This document shows positions 15,447 to 23,112 of a stretch of DNA of 23,112 bases, one piece after another; within the stretch, counting starts at the first letter, position 1, and each line of letters starts with the position of its first letter. The position numbers and the translations under genes were made by a program. This DNA is from an uncultured Muribaculaceae bacterium (GTDB taxonomy: Bacteria; Bacteroidota; Bacteroidia; Bacteroidales; Muribaculaceae), in the NCBI GenBank assembly GCA_938039795.1, contig CALHWU010000205.1, positions 1-23,112 of the forward strand, in the 5' to 3' direction. Under the pieces are notes generated by a model. It saw nothing but the letters and a program-made list of their open reading frames with translations. It did no database searches and had not been told where the DNA came from.

Positions 15447-16784
15447 ATGGCGATAAATCTCCGGCACGAAAATCTCGACGGCATATTCAGACTGTGGCTC
15501 AACTGGGTCATGGTGGCCGGAGCCATATCGCTGCTCGTGGTGTTGTCGCTGTGGATGCCGCCGGCCGCAGTGCCGGTAGTGGCCATAATGATACAGATGG
15601 GCTTTTTCATGCTTGTCAAAGCCAACCGGCGGAAGAAATTGCCTTCATGCTACATCCTTCCGTTTCTGGCCACCAGGATTTTTTTCTGGACGGCCGTGGT
15701 GATGGTCGTAGTGCTGACACTGTATTCTCGCCACCTGATTGAGACGATCTTCGAGGGAGACACCATCAACACAGAGATACCGTTTATCACCGTTCTGGTC
15801 ATCGGCCCTGTCACAGTCGCAGTCACCCTCTTCGCAGTCGTCAGAGGGGGCAAGCTGAGATTCTGCCGTGACTGCAAGATACGCAACGGATTTCCTGCCG
15901 AGCGGGGATTTCTCGGCAATCTCTTCTCACAGGAGGGCAATTATCAGACACGAATGCTTCTGAACGTTTCGGCATTGGTGACTCTCGTCGGATGGGTCTA
16001 CTATTTCCTCGCCTACGTAAACGTAAATCTCAATGAGCCTGACCGGCTGGTTTTCTTCTGGACTCCTCTGGCGGTGTTCGTCATCACCATAGTGGTAATG
16101 GCTGTCCGCTATATGGGACTCTGCAACTATTATGAGGAACATTTCGAAGGAAGCGGACAGCAGATGAGGCGTTCCACACTTATACGGTTCATCATAATCG
16201 CCGACAATACCATCGTGATCCGTCCCCCACAGGCGGATCCTGACATGAACATCAACTTTGCCGACACTTGCTACGACACTCCCGCCTCACTTATAATCCC
16301 CCACCGCCAAAAGATCGGGCTTGATGAAGCTCACTCTGTTTTCAGGGATATGATGGGAATTGATGCGGAGATCCGTCCGATGTATGTCACTGACAACGGC
16401 AACGCCGACTGCAATATATTCCATTTCATCTGCTTTTTGTCAGAAAAAGAGGCAGCCTCACTCGCCCTTACAAGACCTGAGCTGATATTTGCCTCAATAT
16501 ACCAGATGGGCCGTCTGATCGACACACGTCAGACGGCAAAACTGCTGTCGGCCGAAGTCTACCGTCTGCACACGATGGCCATGGCGTGGAAAACCTACGA
16601 CAGCCAGGGACGACGGCGCTACAGGATAAAGCACTACCAGCCGACATTCAGGCTGCGCGACGTACACAAATGGCAGATCGACTATAATGACAACAACTGG
16701 CTTTCAGTCAATGAATTCAATGCCGACAAGCCATTTTATCGTTTGCGTCGGTTCTGGAAAAAGCATATCACCGGCAACGCATGA
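15447..16784 (+). CDS. Six-helix inner-membrane protein of unknown function
   Basis: No family is recognised for this 445-residue protein. Six hydrophobic helices can be seen at about residues 18-37, 41-57, 72-93, 111-132, 170-190 and 201-221. Positively charged loops (ANRRKK after helix 2, RGGKLRF after helix 4) place both ends and the even loops in the cytoplasm. The helix 4-5 loop holds CRDCKIRNGFPAERGF, with Cys140 and Cys143 as a possible metal or redox pair. The last ~220 residues are soluble and cytoplasmic, with no nucleotide-binding motif I can name. It starts 31 nt after the DPP IV-like gene, and its stop overlaps the miaA start as ATGA (16781-16784), so it is probably translated with miaA. 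Confidence 0.8.
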   Translation: MAINLRHENLDGIFRLWLNWVMVAGAISLLVVLSLWMPPAAVPVVAIMIQMGFFMLVKANRRKKLPSCYILPFLATRIFFWTAVVMVVVLTLYSRHLIETIFEGDTINTEIPFITVLVIGPVTVAVTLFAVVRGGKLRFCRDCKIRNGFPAERGFLGNLFSQEGNYQTRMLLNVSALVTLVGWVYYFLAYVNVNLNEPDRLVFFWTPLAVFVITIVVMAVRYMGLCNYYEEHFEGSGQQMRRSTLIRFIIIADNTIVIRPPQADPDMNINFADTCYDTPASLIIPHRQKIGLDEAHSVFRDMMGIDAEIRPMYVTDNGNADCNIFHFICFLSEKEAASLALTRPELIFASIYQMGRLIDTRQTAKLLSAEVYRLHTMAMAWKTYDSQGRRRYRIKHYQPTFRLRDVHKWQIDYNDNNWLSVNEFNADKPFYRLRRFWKKHITGNA

Positions 16785-17701
16785 ACCCCTCCACCATAGT
16801 CATCACCGGCCCTACAGCATCAGGCAAGACGGCAAGAGCCGTCAGTCTGGCACGTCGAATCGGCGGCGAGATCATAAGCGCAGACTCCCGGCAAGTATAC
16901 CGCGGCATGGATATAGGCACGGGAAAGGACGCAGCTGAATACGGCGACGTGCCTGTGCATCTGCTCGATGTCGTTCCGGCCGGCTACAAATACAATCTCT
17001 TTGAATTCGTGCGTGACGCCTCCACTGCCGAATCAGATATACTTTCACGAGGGCGCAGGCCAATTGTATGCGGTGGCACAGGACTATATGTGGAGAGCCT
17101 TATAAAAGGCCTCCGACTCCCCGAAGTGCCTCCTGATCCGGTATTGCGTGAAAGTCTCGCAGGAAAGACACTTGATGAGCTGACAGAAATACTGGCGTCG
17201 ATGAAGACACTCCACAACATTACCGACGTCGACACGCCGCAACGCGCCATCAGGGCCATAGAGATCCAGCGGTGGTATGCCATGCATCCCGAGGCCGAGG
17301 GTGGCAGATGCGACGGAAATCCCTCGCAATCGCTTATCATAGGAGTGGAGATCGACCGCGAAAGCCGAAGGGCGCGCATCGAAAGCCGTCTGCGTCACCG
17401 CATAGATCATGAGGGAATGATAGAGGAGGTCAAGAGTCTGCTCGACTCAGGAATAGCACCGGAGGATCTTATCTATTACGGACTTGAATACAAATTCGTC
17501 ACGCTGTATCTGACTGGCGCTTTAAGCCGGGAGGAGATGTTTTCCCAGCTGCTGATAGCCATACATCAGTTTGCAAAACGCCAGATGACTTGGTTCAGAG
17601 GGATGGAGAGGCGTGGATTCACCATCCACTGGCTGCCCTACGACCTCGACGCTGACGAATTTACCAAACGTGTGGTTTCACTCGACAACGCTCGCCGATG
17701 A
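16781..17701 (+). CDS. miaA: tRNA dimethylallyltransferase (MiaA, second-paralogue type)
   Basis: This 306-residue enzyme transfers a dimethylallyl group to N6 of adenosine-37 in tRNAs that read UNN codons. A P-loop, GPTASGKT (residues 10-17), is followed by IISADSRQVYRGMDIGTGK with the conserved Asp, and by IVCGGTGLYVESL. The substrate segment DTPQRAIRAIEI and the C-terminal FAKRQMTWFRGMERRGF are typical. The C-terminal pattern YYGLEYKFVTLYLTG, rather than the usual GYKE form, is what I associate with the second MiaA found in Bacteroides; that assignment is from memory. It overlaps both neighbours by 4 nt (16781-16784 and 17698-17701), so it sits inside a tight operon. Confidence 0.92.
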   Translation: MNPSTIVITGPTASGKTARAVSLARRIGGEIISADSRQVYRGMDIGTGKDAAEYGDVPVHLLDVVPAGYKYNLFEFVRDASTAESDILSRGRRPIVCGGTGLYVESLIKGLRLPEVPPDPVLRESLAGKTLDELTEILASMKTLHNITDVDTPQRAIRAIEIQRWYAMHPEAEGGRCDGNPSQSLIIGVEIDRESRRARIESRLRHRIDHEGMIEEVKSLLDSGIAPEDLIYYGLEYKFVTLYLTGALSREEMFSQLLIAIHQFAKRQMTWFRGMERRGFTIHWLPYDLDADEFTKRVVSLDNARR

Positions 17702-18693
17702 AGACAATGTTATCTCTCCTCGCCGCCATTTTACTGGCTATGACGGCTTCGGCCGAAGAACGCCGCGTATATCTCGATACGCTGCATACAACCGCCGATA
17801 CGGTGCTCGTCATCAGGCAGTCTTCACCACATCTCATCCCTATAGCCGTAGAGGCACGTATCGGATTCGGCCATTCCGGCATCCGCACCGGACGTCAAGA
17901 ATGCTGCGCAGGGATAATATGGGGTATGTCCGGGCCCGACGAGTACTATGCGGCCATTATCCGACCGGGAGCCGCGACGCTCGACGACACCGTCGACGAC
18001 CGCTATATTCATCTTGAAGTGATGAGGCGATCCAAGGCAGACGGCGACAGCATAATGGTTTCAGAAGAGTGTCGCGAAGGCATCTGTCCGGCTCCCGGAC
18101 ACAATCTGCTCGTTGTCGAACTGGATCCCGACAAAGCGACAGCCACCATAAGCATCGGCAAGACCGACCCGAGGCAGATTGCGACGCTCAGCTGCCACGA
18201 GACAACACCCGGCGACATCGCCATCATGGCGACAGCTGGCGTCGACATTCCCCTCGCCGTCGGAGCCTATCATCGCGACTTGCCTGCCATACTTCTGACG
18301 GATATTGACGAGAACACAATACGAAACCGTGACCGCCAACCGGGATCGCCGGTCGGAGTCTGGGAGTATCTCGACCGCGATACCGACTCCCGACGCGCAA
18401 TGATCGGGGGCCGCTACCGGCTCGGCATAGTTGAAGCGTCTGACGGACGCAAGGGAGAATACGATATCGTGTATCTGGGAGGAGCCGAGGTCAATCCGTC
18501 GAAATGGCGACAGGGCATGCTGAAAGGGCGCCTCAAAGCGTTGCCGTTTGCCAATCACTGGGATCTCCAGTGGTATGACAGCGAAATGCAGCTGATATCG
18601 ACGGATCTCAACGCGTCAATGGAGCAGAACGCCATATTGTCGCTCAACTTTCCGCTGATGAAATCCACCATAAGGTTTTACCGTGCCGACTGA
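17698..18693 (+). CDS. Secreted protein of unknown function
   Basis: I do not recognise this 331-residue protein. A signal peptide (MKTMLSLLAAILLAMTASA) ends at about residue 19, with no lipobox, so it is probably periplasmic or secreted. The mature part alternates short beta-like segments (GIIWGMSGPDEYYAAIIRPG, HNLLVVELDPDKATATISIG, GDIAIMATAGVDIPLAVGAY), which looks like a concanavalin/laminin-G-type beta-sandwich; this is a weak inference. Five cysteines cluster at 69, 70, 125, 130 and 166 and could form disulfides. The C-terminal third (YDIVYLGGAEVNPSKWRQGMLKG...) looks like a separate domain. It begins with an ATGA overlap with miaA and ends in a 16-bp convergent overlap with the minus-strand lipoprotein ORF. 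Confidence 0.75.
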   Translation: MKTMLSLLAAILLAMTASAEERRVYLDTLHTTADTVLVIRQSSPHLIPIAVEARIGFGHSGIRTGRQECCAGIIWGMSGPDEYYAAIIRPGAATLDDTVDDRYIHLEVMRRSKADGDSIMVSEECREGICPAPGHNLLVVELDPDKATATISIGKTDPRQIATLSCHETTPGDIAIMATAGVDIPLAVGAYHRDLPAILLTDIDENTIRNRDRQPGSPVGVWEYLDRDTDSRRAMIGGRYRLGIVEASDGRKGEYDIVYLGGAEVNPSKWRQGMLKGRLKALPFANHWDLQWYDSEMQLISTDLNASMEQNAILSLNFPLMKSTIRFYRAD

Positions 18694-19127
18694 TCTGAAT
18701 CGGGATAATACACGCGTCCCGAAGCGATATCGTAGCCGACAGTAGTATCGAGCAGTCCTGCGAAATAATGACTTTCGTCGCGCCGAAGCATATAGACACC
18801 GTCGGTCACCGCCTCCATTTCATCAAGATAGCGGTAAAATGCCTGTGGCAGCTCATTGAAGAGAAGGTTTGACGGCAATGGTGTCCCGTTGCCGTCGACC
18901 GAAAGCCATACACCCAGCTCCGTAAAAACTATCGTTGCCGAATTACGCAGCTTCACTGTATACTGCCCGTCAGCGTCGACAGAAGTAGCCGAAGCCTGCA
19001 CTCCGGGAAAATACTGCGATACGAAGCTCTGCGCGCGGTCGGGCATCTCGTCCCAGGCATCGCTGTCGCAGCTGCATGCCACGAAAGCGATGGCAATGAC
19101 TGTCAGAAGATAGGCTATACGTCTCAT
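18678..19127 (-). CDS. PepSY-like (DUF2874-type) lipoprotein
   Basis: A 149-residue exported protein with an N-terminal hydrophobic stretch (AYLLTVIAIAFVACSC). Cys18 or Cys20 could be the lipidated residue, although neither site is a perfect lipobox. The mature part contains one PepSY-like repeat: FVSQYFPGVQASATSVDADGQYTVKLRNSATIVFTELG, then WLSVDGNGTPLPSNLLFNELPQAFYRYL. Many Bacteroidales carry such small proteins, usually as tandem repeats; their function is unknown, with proposals of protease or inhibitor modulation. It lies 43 nt after the S41 protease stop on the same strand and is probably the last gene of the parE-coaD-protease run. Its stop overlaps the convergent plus-strand gene. 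Confidence 0.7.
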   Translation of the reverse strand: MRRIAYLLTVIAIAFVACSCDSDAWDEMPDRAQSFVSQYFPGVQASATSVDADGQYTVKLRNSATIVFTELGVWLSVDGNGTPLPSNLLFNELPQAFYRYLDEMEAVTDGVYMLRRDESHYFAGLLDTTVGYDIASGRVYYPDSDQSAR

Positions 19128-19170
19128 ACCTTTTCAACGCGCATAGGCCGGGGTCGGTTCGCAAGTGAGA

Positions 19171-20811
19171 TCACTCTTTCTCTTTCTTCCCGTCAAGCAG
19201 GTCGCCATAAGTTTTCTCATCATTTATGATGTCGAGCGCACGGCGATATATGGGATCGATCGGATTGACGACTCTGTAATATGTGCTCTGCTCGAAAATA
19301 TCGCGCCCGACAAGTCCCTTTACTATCAGCTCTATAGCCGGTCTGCTGACAGCAAGCTGAGCCGAATCAAGTTTCACTCCCTCACGCTGGCCGAGCGCGG
19401 TTATCGAGTCTATCATGGCAGATGAAACCTTGAATCCGTCGACAAAGGCTTTCTCCGTCGGCCAGTCGTGCTTGAGCTGACGGCGATGCTCGTCGACATA
19501 TGTCAGACTGAAACGGCTAATGACAGCTTTAGCGACAAGATCACGGTAATAATTACTATAATAGGATGTATCGACCGGCACGAACGAGTCGGGCATGATG
19601 CCTCCGCCTCCATACACCTTGCGTCCGTTGTGAAGGGTGCGTTTCAGCATACTCTCGTCAAAATGCACGCTGTCGGCGCTTGAAAACTCCCCGGCCTCGT
19701 AGCGATGGACTATATCAAGCTCATAGTCTTCCTCCTCTCCCGGCTTGTAAGGCTTCTGTATCAGGCGCCCCGAGGGAGTGTAATATCTCGCCGTCGTGAG
19801 GCGTATCATGGAGCCGTCGGGAAAAGGGATCGGACGCTGCACAAGTCCCTTGCCGAAAGTGCGGCGGCCTACGATCACGCCGCGGTCATTATCCTGCACT
19901 GCCCCCGACAGGATCTCGCTTGCCGAAGCGGAATACTGGTTGACGGTAACTACAAGGCGACCGTCGAATTTCGTCAGCGCCTTGGCGGCCTTATAATACG
20001 TCGCGGGCTGCACGCGCCCTTCCGTGTAGACGATCAGGGCGTCATCGTCGAGCAGCATGCTTGCCATGTCGATGGCCGCCTGCAGATAGCCGCCGCCATT
20101 GTCCTCAAGATCAAGTATGAGATCGGTCATTCCCTGCTTGCGAAGTTTCTCTATGGCTTCAGCCAGCTCCTTCGCCGTGGTCTCACCGAAAAGAGTCACC
20201 TTGATATACCCCGTATTGTCGTCGGCCATATAGGCGGCGTTTACGCTGTATGTGGGGATATCGTCGCGCTCTATCGTGAAATAGATCATGCCGGGAGTGC
20301 CACGCCGCAAAGCGCCGATTTTCACGATAGATCCTTTGGGGCCGCGCAGACGCTTCATGACGTCGGCCTGTGGCATCTTTACGCCTGAGATGGCCGTATC
20401 GTTGGCCGTCATGATCCGGTCGCCGGCGAGAATGCCTACCTTTTCCGAAGGCCCCCCGACCACAGTCTGGATCACCTTGACTGTGTCGTCAAGCATATTG
20501 AACTGTATGCCTATACCGCTGAAATTACCCTGAAGCGGTTCGGTCAGCGCCCGCGTGGCCTCCGCGTCGCTGTATGTGGAGTGCGGATCGAGGGTATGGA
20601 GCATAGCCTTGATGGCCTCGTCCACCACATGGGGTTCGTTGACTGTGTCGACATAATATCCGCTGATCACCTGAAAGGTGTTCATAAGCTTCTGTATCGG
20701 GAGATACTGCCGTTGTGAGTTTTCCTTTTTATTGTCAGCGCCGGCAACTCGGAGAGCCATAGCCGGAATCATGACTGTCAGGAGTATCAGAGATAAAAAT
20801 CTGGATTTCAT
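19171..20811 (-). CDS. S41 family C-terminal processing peptidase (CtpA-like)
   Basis: The 546-residue exported serine protease degrades or trims envelope proteins. A signal peptide spans residues 1 to about 25. A PDZ domain (about 88-170) contains FSGIGIQF, VGGPSEKVGILAGDRI and MKRLRGPKGS. The peptidase core has GYIKVTLF, LILDLEDNGGGYL and VNQYSASASEILSGAVQD with Ser296 as nucleophile, and RTFGKGLVQ with Lys321 as general base; their spacing of 25 residues matches Prc/CtpA. The C-terminal ~190 residues are the extra helical region seen in Bacteroidales members. It starts 51 nt after coaD on the minus strand. The gene order parE-coaD-S41 is one I associate with Bacteroidales and suggests a shared transcript. 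Confidence 0.94.
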   Translation of the reverse strand: MKSRFLSLILLTVMIPAMALRVAGADNKKENSQRQYLPIQKLMNTFQVISGYYVDTVNEPHVVDEAIKAMLHTLDPHSTYSDAEATRALTEPLQGNFSGIGIQFNMLDDTVKVIQTVVGGPSEKVGILAGDRIMTANDTAISGVKMPQADVMKRLRGPKGSIVKIGALRRGTPGMIYFTIERDDIPTYSVNAAYMADDNTGYIKVTLFGETTAKELAEAIEKLRKQGMTDLILDLEDNGGGYLQAAIDMASMLLDDDALIVYTEGRVQPATYYKAAKALTKFDGRLVVTVNQYSASASEILSGAVQDNDRGVIVGRRTFGKGLVQRPIPFPDGSMIRLTTARYYTPSGRLIQKPYKPGEEEDYELDIVHRYEAGEFSSADSVHFDESMLKRTLHNGRKVYGGGGIMPDSFVPVDTSYYSNYYRDLVAKAVISRFSLTYVDEHRRQLKHDWPTEKAFVDGFKVSSAMIDSITALGQREGVKLDSAQLAVSRPAIELIVKGLVGRDIFEQSTYYRVVNPIDPIYRRALDIINDEKTYGDLLDGKKEKE

Positions 20812-20862
20812 ATATCGCTTATGTGAGTTTGGTTAGTGTGTGAGGGATACAACAGAGAGGGA

Positions 20863-21327
20863 TCATTCGCTCTCGGGAAGGAAATGGCTGATATCGCGGC
20901 CGTAATGGGCCAGTTCCCGTATCAGGGAGGAGCTGATCAGGGACAGCTCCGGATCGGCGAAAAACGCCACGGTATCCACCCCCTCCAACGACAGATTGAC
21001 ATCGGCCATCTGACGCTCGTATTCATAGTCGGCCATAGTGCGCACTCCGCGTATTATGGCTGCCGCCCCGACTTCCCTTACGAGATCTGAGGTCATGCCA
21101 GAATAGGAGATGACCTCTACTCCGCCTAAATCAGCAGTCGCACGGCGTATAGCCTCAAGTCTGCATCCGATGTTTTCGGAAGGCTCCGCCTTGCCGATAT
21201 TGCAGCCCACGGCCACTATCACTCGGTCGAAAATCCGCAGGGCACGCTCGACGATATCGAGGTGGCCGAGGGTGAAAGGATTGAAAGAGCCCGGGAATAG
21301 GGCTGTCTTAGGAGATCTGGCTGTCAT
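20863..21327 (-). CDS. coaD: Pantetheine-phosphate adenylyltransferase
   Basis: The 154-residue enzyme makes dephospho-CoA from ATP and 4'-phosphopantetheine, the fourth step of CoA synthesis. Nucleotidyltransferase signatures are clear: ALFPGSFNPFTLGHLDIV with the TxGH motif near the N-terminus, RVIVAVGCNIGK, AIIRGVRTMADYEYE, and ISSSLIREL with the Ser-Ser motif near the C-terminus. Asn replaces the common Asp in the GSF(D/N)P position. I chose ATG at 21327, as this gives the family's normal length; the frame is open further upstream only as a shadow of parE. The start overlaps the parE 3' end by 20 nt, so the two are probably translationally coupled. Confidence 0.95.
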   Translation of the reverse strand: MTARSPKTALFPGSFNPFTLGHLDIVERALRIFDRVIVAVGCNIGKAEPSENIGCRLEAIRRATADLGGVEVISYSGMTSDLVREVGAAAIIRGVRTMADYEYERQMADVNLSLEGVDTVAFFADPELSLISSSLIRELAHYGRDISHFLPESE

Positions 21328-23112
21328 CTTCGACCACAAGATTTTCGATAATAAAATTCTGACGTTCAAAGGTATTCTTACCCATATAGAAACGCAGCAT
21401 CTCTCCGAGGCCGTCCTCTTTGTGTAGAGATACACGATCAAGTCTGATGTCAGGGCCGATAAATCCCTCGAACTCCTGTGGAGAGATCTCTCCAAGACCT
21501 TTGAACCGCGTTATTTCCGCATTTGCGCCAAATTTGTTTACCGCCGTGATACGTTCTTCGTCGGAGTAACAGTAATACGTTTCCTCCTGCATTTTATCGG
21601 CGTTGCGCGAGCCGCGTTTGGCCGTCTTCTTGTTGCGGACGCGGAAAAGCGGAGTCTGCAGTATATAGACATGTCCGCGTTTCACCAGATCGGGGAAGAA
21701 CTGCAGGAAATATGTCAGCAGAAGAAGGCGGATGTGCATCCCGTCGACATCGGCATCCGTAGCGATGATCACCTTGTTGTAGCGGAGTCCGTCGATGCTC
21801 TCCTCTATATTCAGGGCAGCCTGCAAGGCGTTGAACTCCTGGTTTTCATAGACCATCTTTTTGGTCTTGCCGTAGGTGTTTTTCGGCTTTCCGCGCAGTG
21901 AGAACACCGCCTGGGTCTCCACATTGCGGATCTTGGTGATCGATCCGGCCGCAGAGTCGCCCTCGGTGATGAATATCGACGAGGCGAGCTTCTTCTCTTC
22001 GTCGCCGCGGGTGTCGTTGAGATGGCTGCGGCAGTCGAAGAGCTTCTTGTTGTAGAGGCTTATCTTGCGGTTCTGCTCGCGGGCCTTCTTCGTGACGGTG
22101 GCCATGCTCTTGCGCTCGCGCTCGTTGTCCATGGCCTTGCGTATGATGGCGTCGGCGATCTCCTTGTTACGGTGGAGGAAATTGTCGAGATCGGTCTTGA
22201 TGAAGTCGCCGATATATTTGGCTATTGTAGGCCCTTCGGGAGCCATGTCGCGCGACGACAGCTTGGTCTTGGCCTGCGAGTCAAACATCGGCTCCTCAAG
22301 CCGCAGCGATATTGCGGCCGCTATGCCTCCCCTTATATCGGATCCCTCGAGATTCGACTTGCCCGAATACTCCTTGATCGTGCGGGAAAGAGCATCCTTC
22401 AGTGCGGTCAGATGCGTGCCGCCGTGAATGGTGTTCTGACCGTTGGCAAAGGAATAATACTCCTCGCCATACTGGCTCGCATGAGTGAACGCCACCTCCA
22501 GGTCGGCCGTCTTCAGATGGATTATCGGATAGAGCGGCTCATTGGTCATATACTCCTTGAGCAAGTCAATCAGACCGTTACGCGACAGATATCTGACACC
22601 GTTGAGATTGAGCGTCAGACCGACATTGAGATACGAGTAGTTCTTGATCATCGGCACGATGAACTCCTCGCGGTAGCGATAGCCTTTGAAAAGTGTATCG
22701 TCGGGGGTGAAGCTGACCGTCGTCCCGTTCGGTTCATCGGTATCCATAATATCCGTCTCTTCAGATATGTCGCCCTGATGGTAAGTGACACGCTTCATCT
22801 TGCCGTCGCGCACGCTCTGCACCGTGAACTCTGACGAAAGGAAGTTTACAGCCTTGATGCCTATTCCGTTCATGCCGGCGGTCTTCAGATTGCCGCGTGT
22901 GCCGAAATTGGCGCCGGTATTGAGCTTCAACGATGCGTCGACCACACTGCCGAGGGGGATGCCGCGACCAGAGTCGCGCACTGTTACCGACGTGTCGGTG
23001 ACCGTCACGTCAATCACCTTTCCGAAGCCCTGGTTAAACTCGTCGACAGAGTTGTCTATCACCTCTTTAAGCAGCACATAAATACCATCCTCGGCCGACG
23101 AGCCGTCGCCAA
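21308..23112 (-). CDS. parE: DNA topoisomerase IV subunit B, 5' cut by window edge
   Basis: The visible ~601 residues cover most of the ATPase subunit of a type IIA topoisomerase. The frame is open to the window edge (GDGSSAEDGIYVLLKEVIDNSVDEF), so the true start lies beyond 23112. The GHKL ATPase motifs present are EVIDNSVDEF (N-box) and RDSGRGIPLG; then come the transducer domain, the TOPRIM signatures TEGDSAAGSI and ATDADVDGMHIR, and the C-terminal ITRFKGLGEISPQEF. The sequence TKIRNVETQAVFSLRGKPKNTYG resembles ParE-type Bacteroidetes proteins more than GyrB, so I favour parE. The ParC partner is not in view. The 3' end overlaps coaD. Confidence 0.9.
   Translation of the reverse strand, partial: GDGSSAEDGIYVLLKEVIDNSVDEFNQGFGKVIDVTVTDTSVTVRDSGRGIPLGSVVDASLKLNTGANFGTRGNLKTAGMNGIGIKAVNFLSSEFTVQSVRDGKMKRVTYHQGDISEETDIMDTDEPNGTTVSFTPDDTLFKGYRYREEFIVPMIKNYSYLNVGLTLNLNGVRYLSRNGLIDLLKEYMTNEPLYPIIHLKTADLEVAFTHASQYGEEYYSFANGQNTIHGGTHLTALKDALSRTIKEYSGKSNLEGSDIRGGIAAAISLRLEEPMFDSQAKTKLSSRDMAPEGPTIAKYIGDFIKTDLDNFLHRNKEIADAIIRKAMDNERERKSMATVTKKAREQNRKISLYNKKLFDCRSHLNDTRGDEEKKLASSIFITEGDSAAGSITKIRNVETQAVFSLRGKPKNTYGKTKKMVYENQEFNALQAALNIEESIDGLRYNKVIIATDADVDGMHIRLLLLTYFLQFFPDLVKRGHVYILQTPLFRVRNKKTAKRGSRNADKMQEETYYCYSDEERITAVNKFGANAEITRFKGLGEISPQEFEGFIGPDIRLDRVSLHKEDGLGEMLRFYMGKNTFERQNFIIENLVVEDDSQIS

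Noticed and set aside
21328..21495. N-terminal extension of coaD
   Set aside because: It would add 56 residues absent from the family and overlaps the parE coding sequence.

Overview
The window looks like a chromosomal segment of a gut Bacteroidales bacterium. The reasons are Bacteroidetes-type promoters (TTTG / TAnnTTTG) with no clear Shine-Dalgarno sites, the parE-coaD-S41 peptidase order, an S9B dipeptidyl peptidase IV-like enzyme, a second-type MiaA, and secreted GH29 and GH20 glycosidases. The high GC content outside the first ~0.8 kb would fit Muribaculaceae, but this placement is inference.

Layout. 1-584 is an AT-richer scar: the 3' end of an IS4-family transposase, then a broken DUF1016 (YhcG-like) nuclease remnant. 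692-1208 is a self-contained unit: promoter, a DUF3127 protein with an SSB-like C-terminal tip, and a terminator. 1244-7093 is a tight plus-strand cluster: secreted alpha-L-fucosidase, CutC, a secreted multidomain transglutaminase-like protein, a HipA-like kinase and a DUF3037 protein. Two ATGA overlaps and one 23-nt overlap link its last four genes, and a terminator follows. 7172-13178 starts at a recognisable promoter: GH20 hexosaminidase, a receiver/ATP-grasp fusion protein, and a coiled-coil protein ending in a candidate clamp-binding motif. 13229-18693 holds a DPP IV-like peptidase, a six-helix membrane protein, miaA and a secreted unknown, the last three joined by ATGA overlaps. 18678-23112 runs on the minus strand: parE (cut by the window end), coaD, an S41 protease and a PepSY-like lipoprotein. 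It converges on the plus-strand block with a 16-bp ORF overlap.

How the genes fit together. Fucosidase, hexosaminidase, dipeptidyl peptidase and the transglutaminase-like protein all carry export signals and suggest work on host glycans and peptides. There is no SusC/SusD pair, so this is not a classical polysaccharide utilisation locus. Housekeeping genes (miaA, coaD, parE) are mixed in.

The least understood parts are the DUF3127 protein, the HipA-like/DUF3037 pair, the receiver-receiver-ATP-grasp protein with its coiled-coil neighbour, and the duplicated transglutaminase core. I saw no CRISPR array, tRNA, rRNA, riboswitch or intact mobile element.
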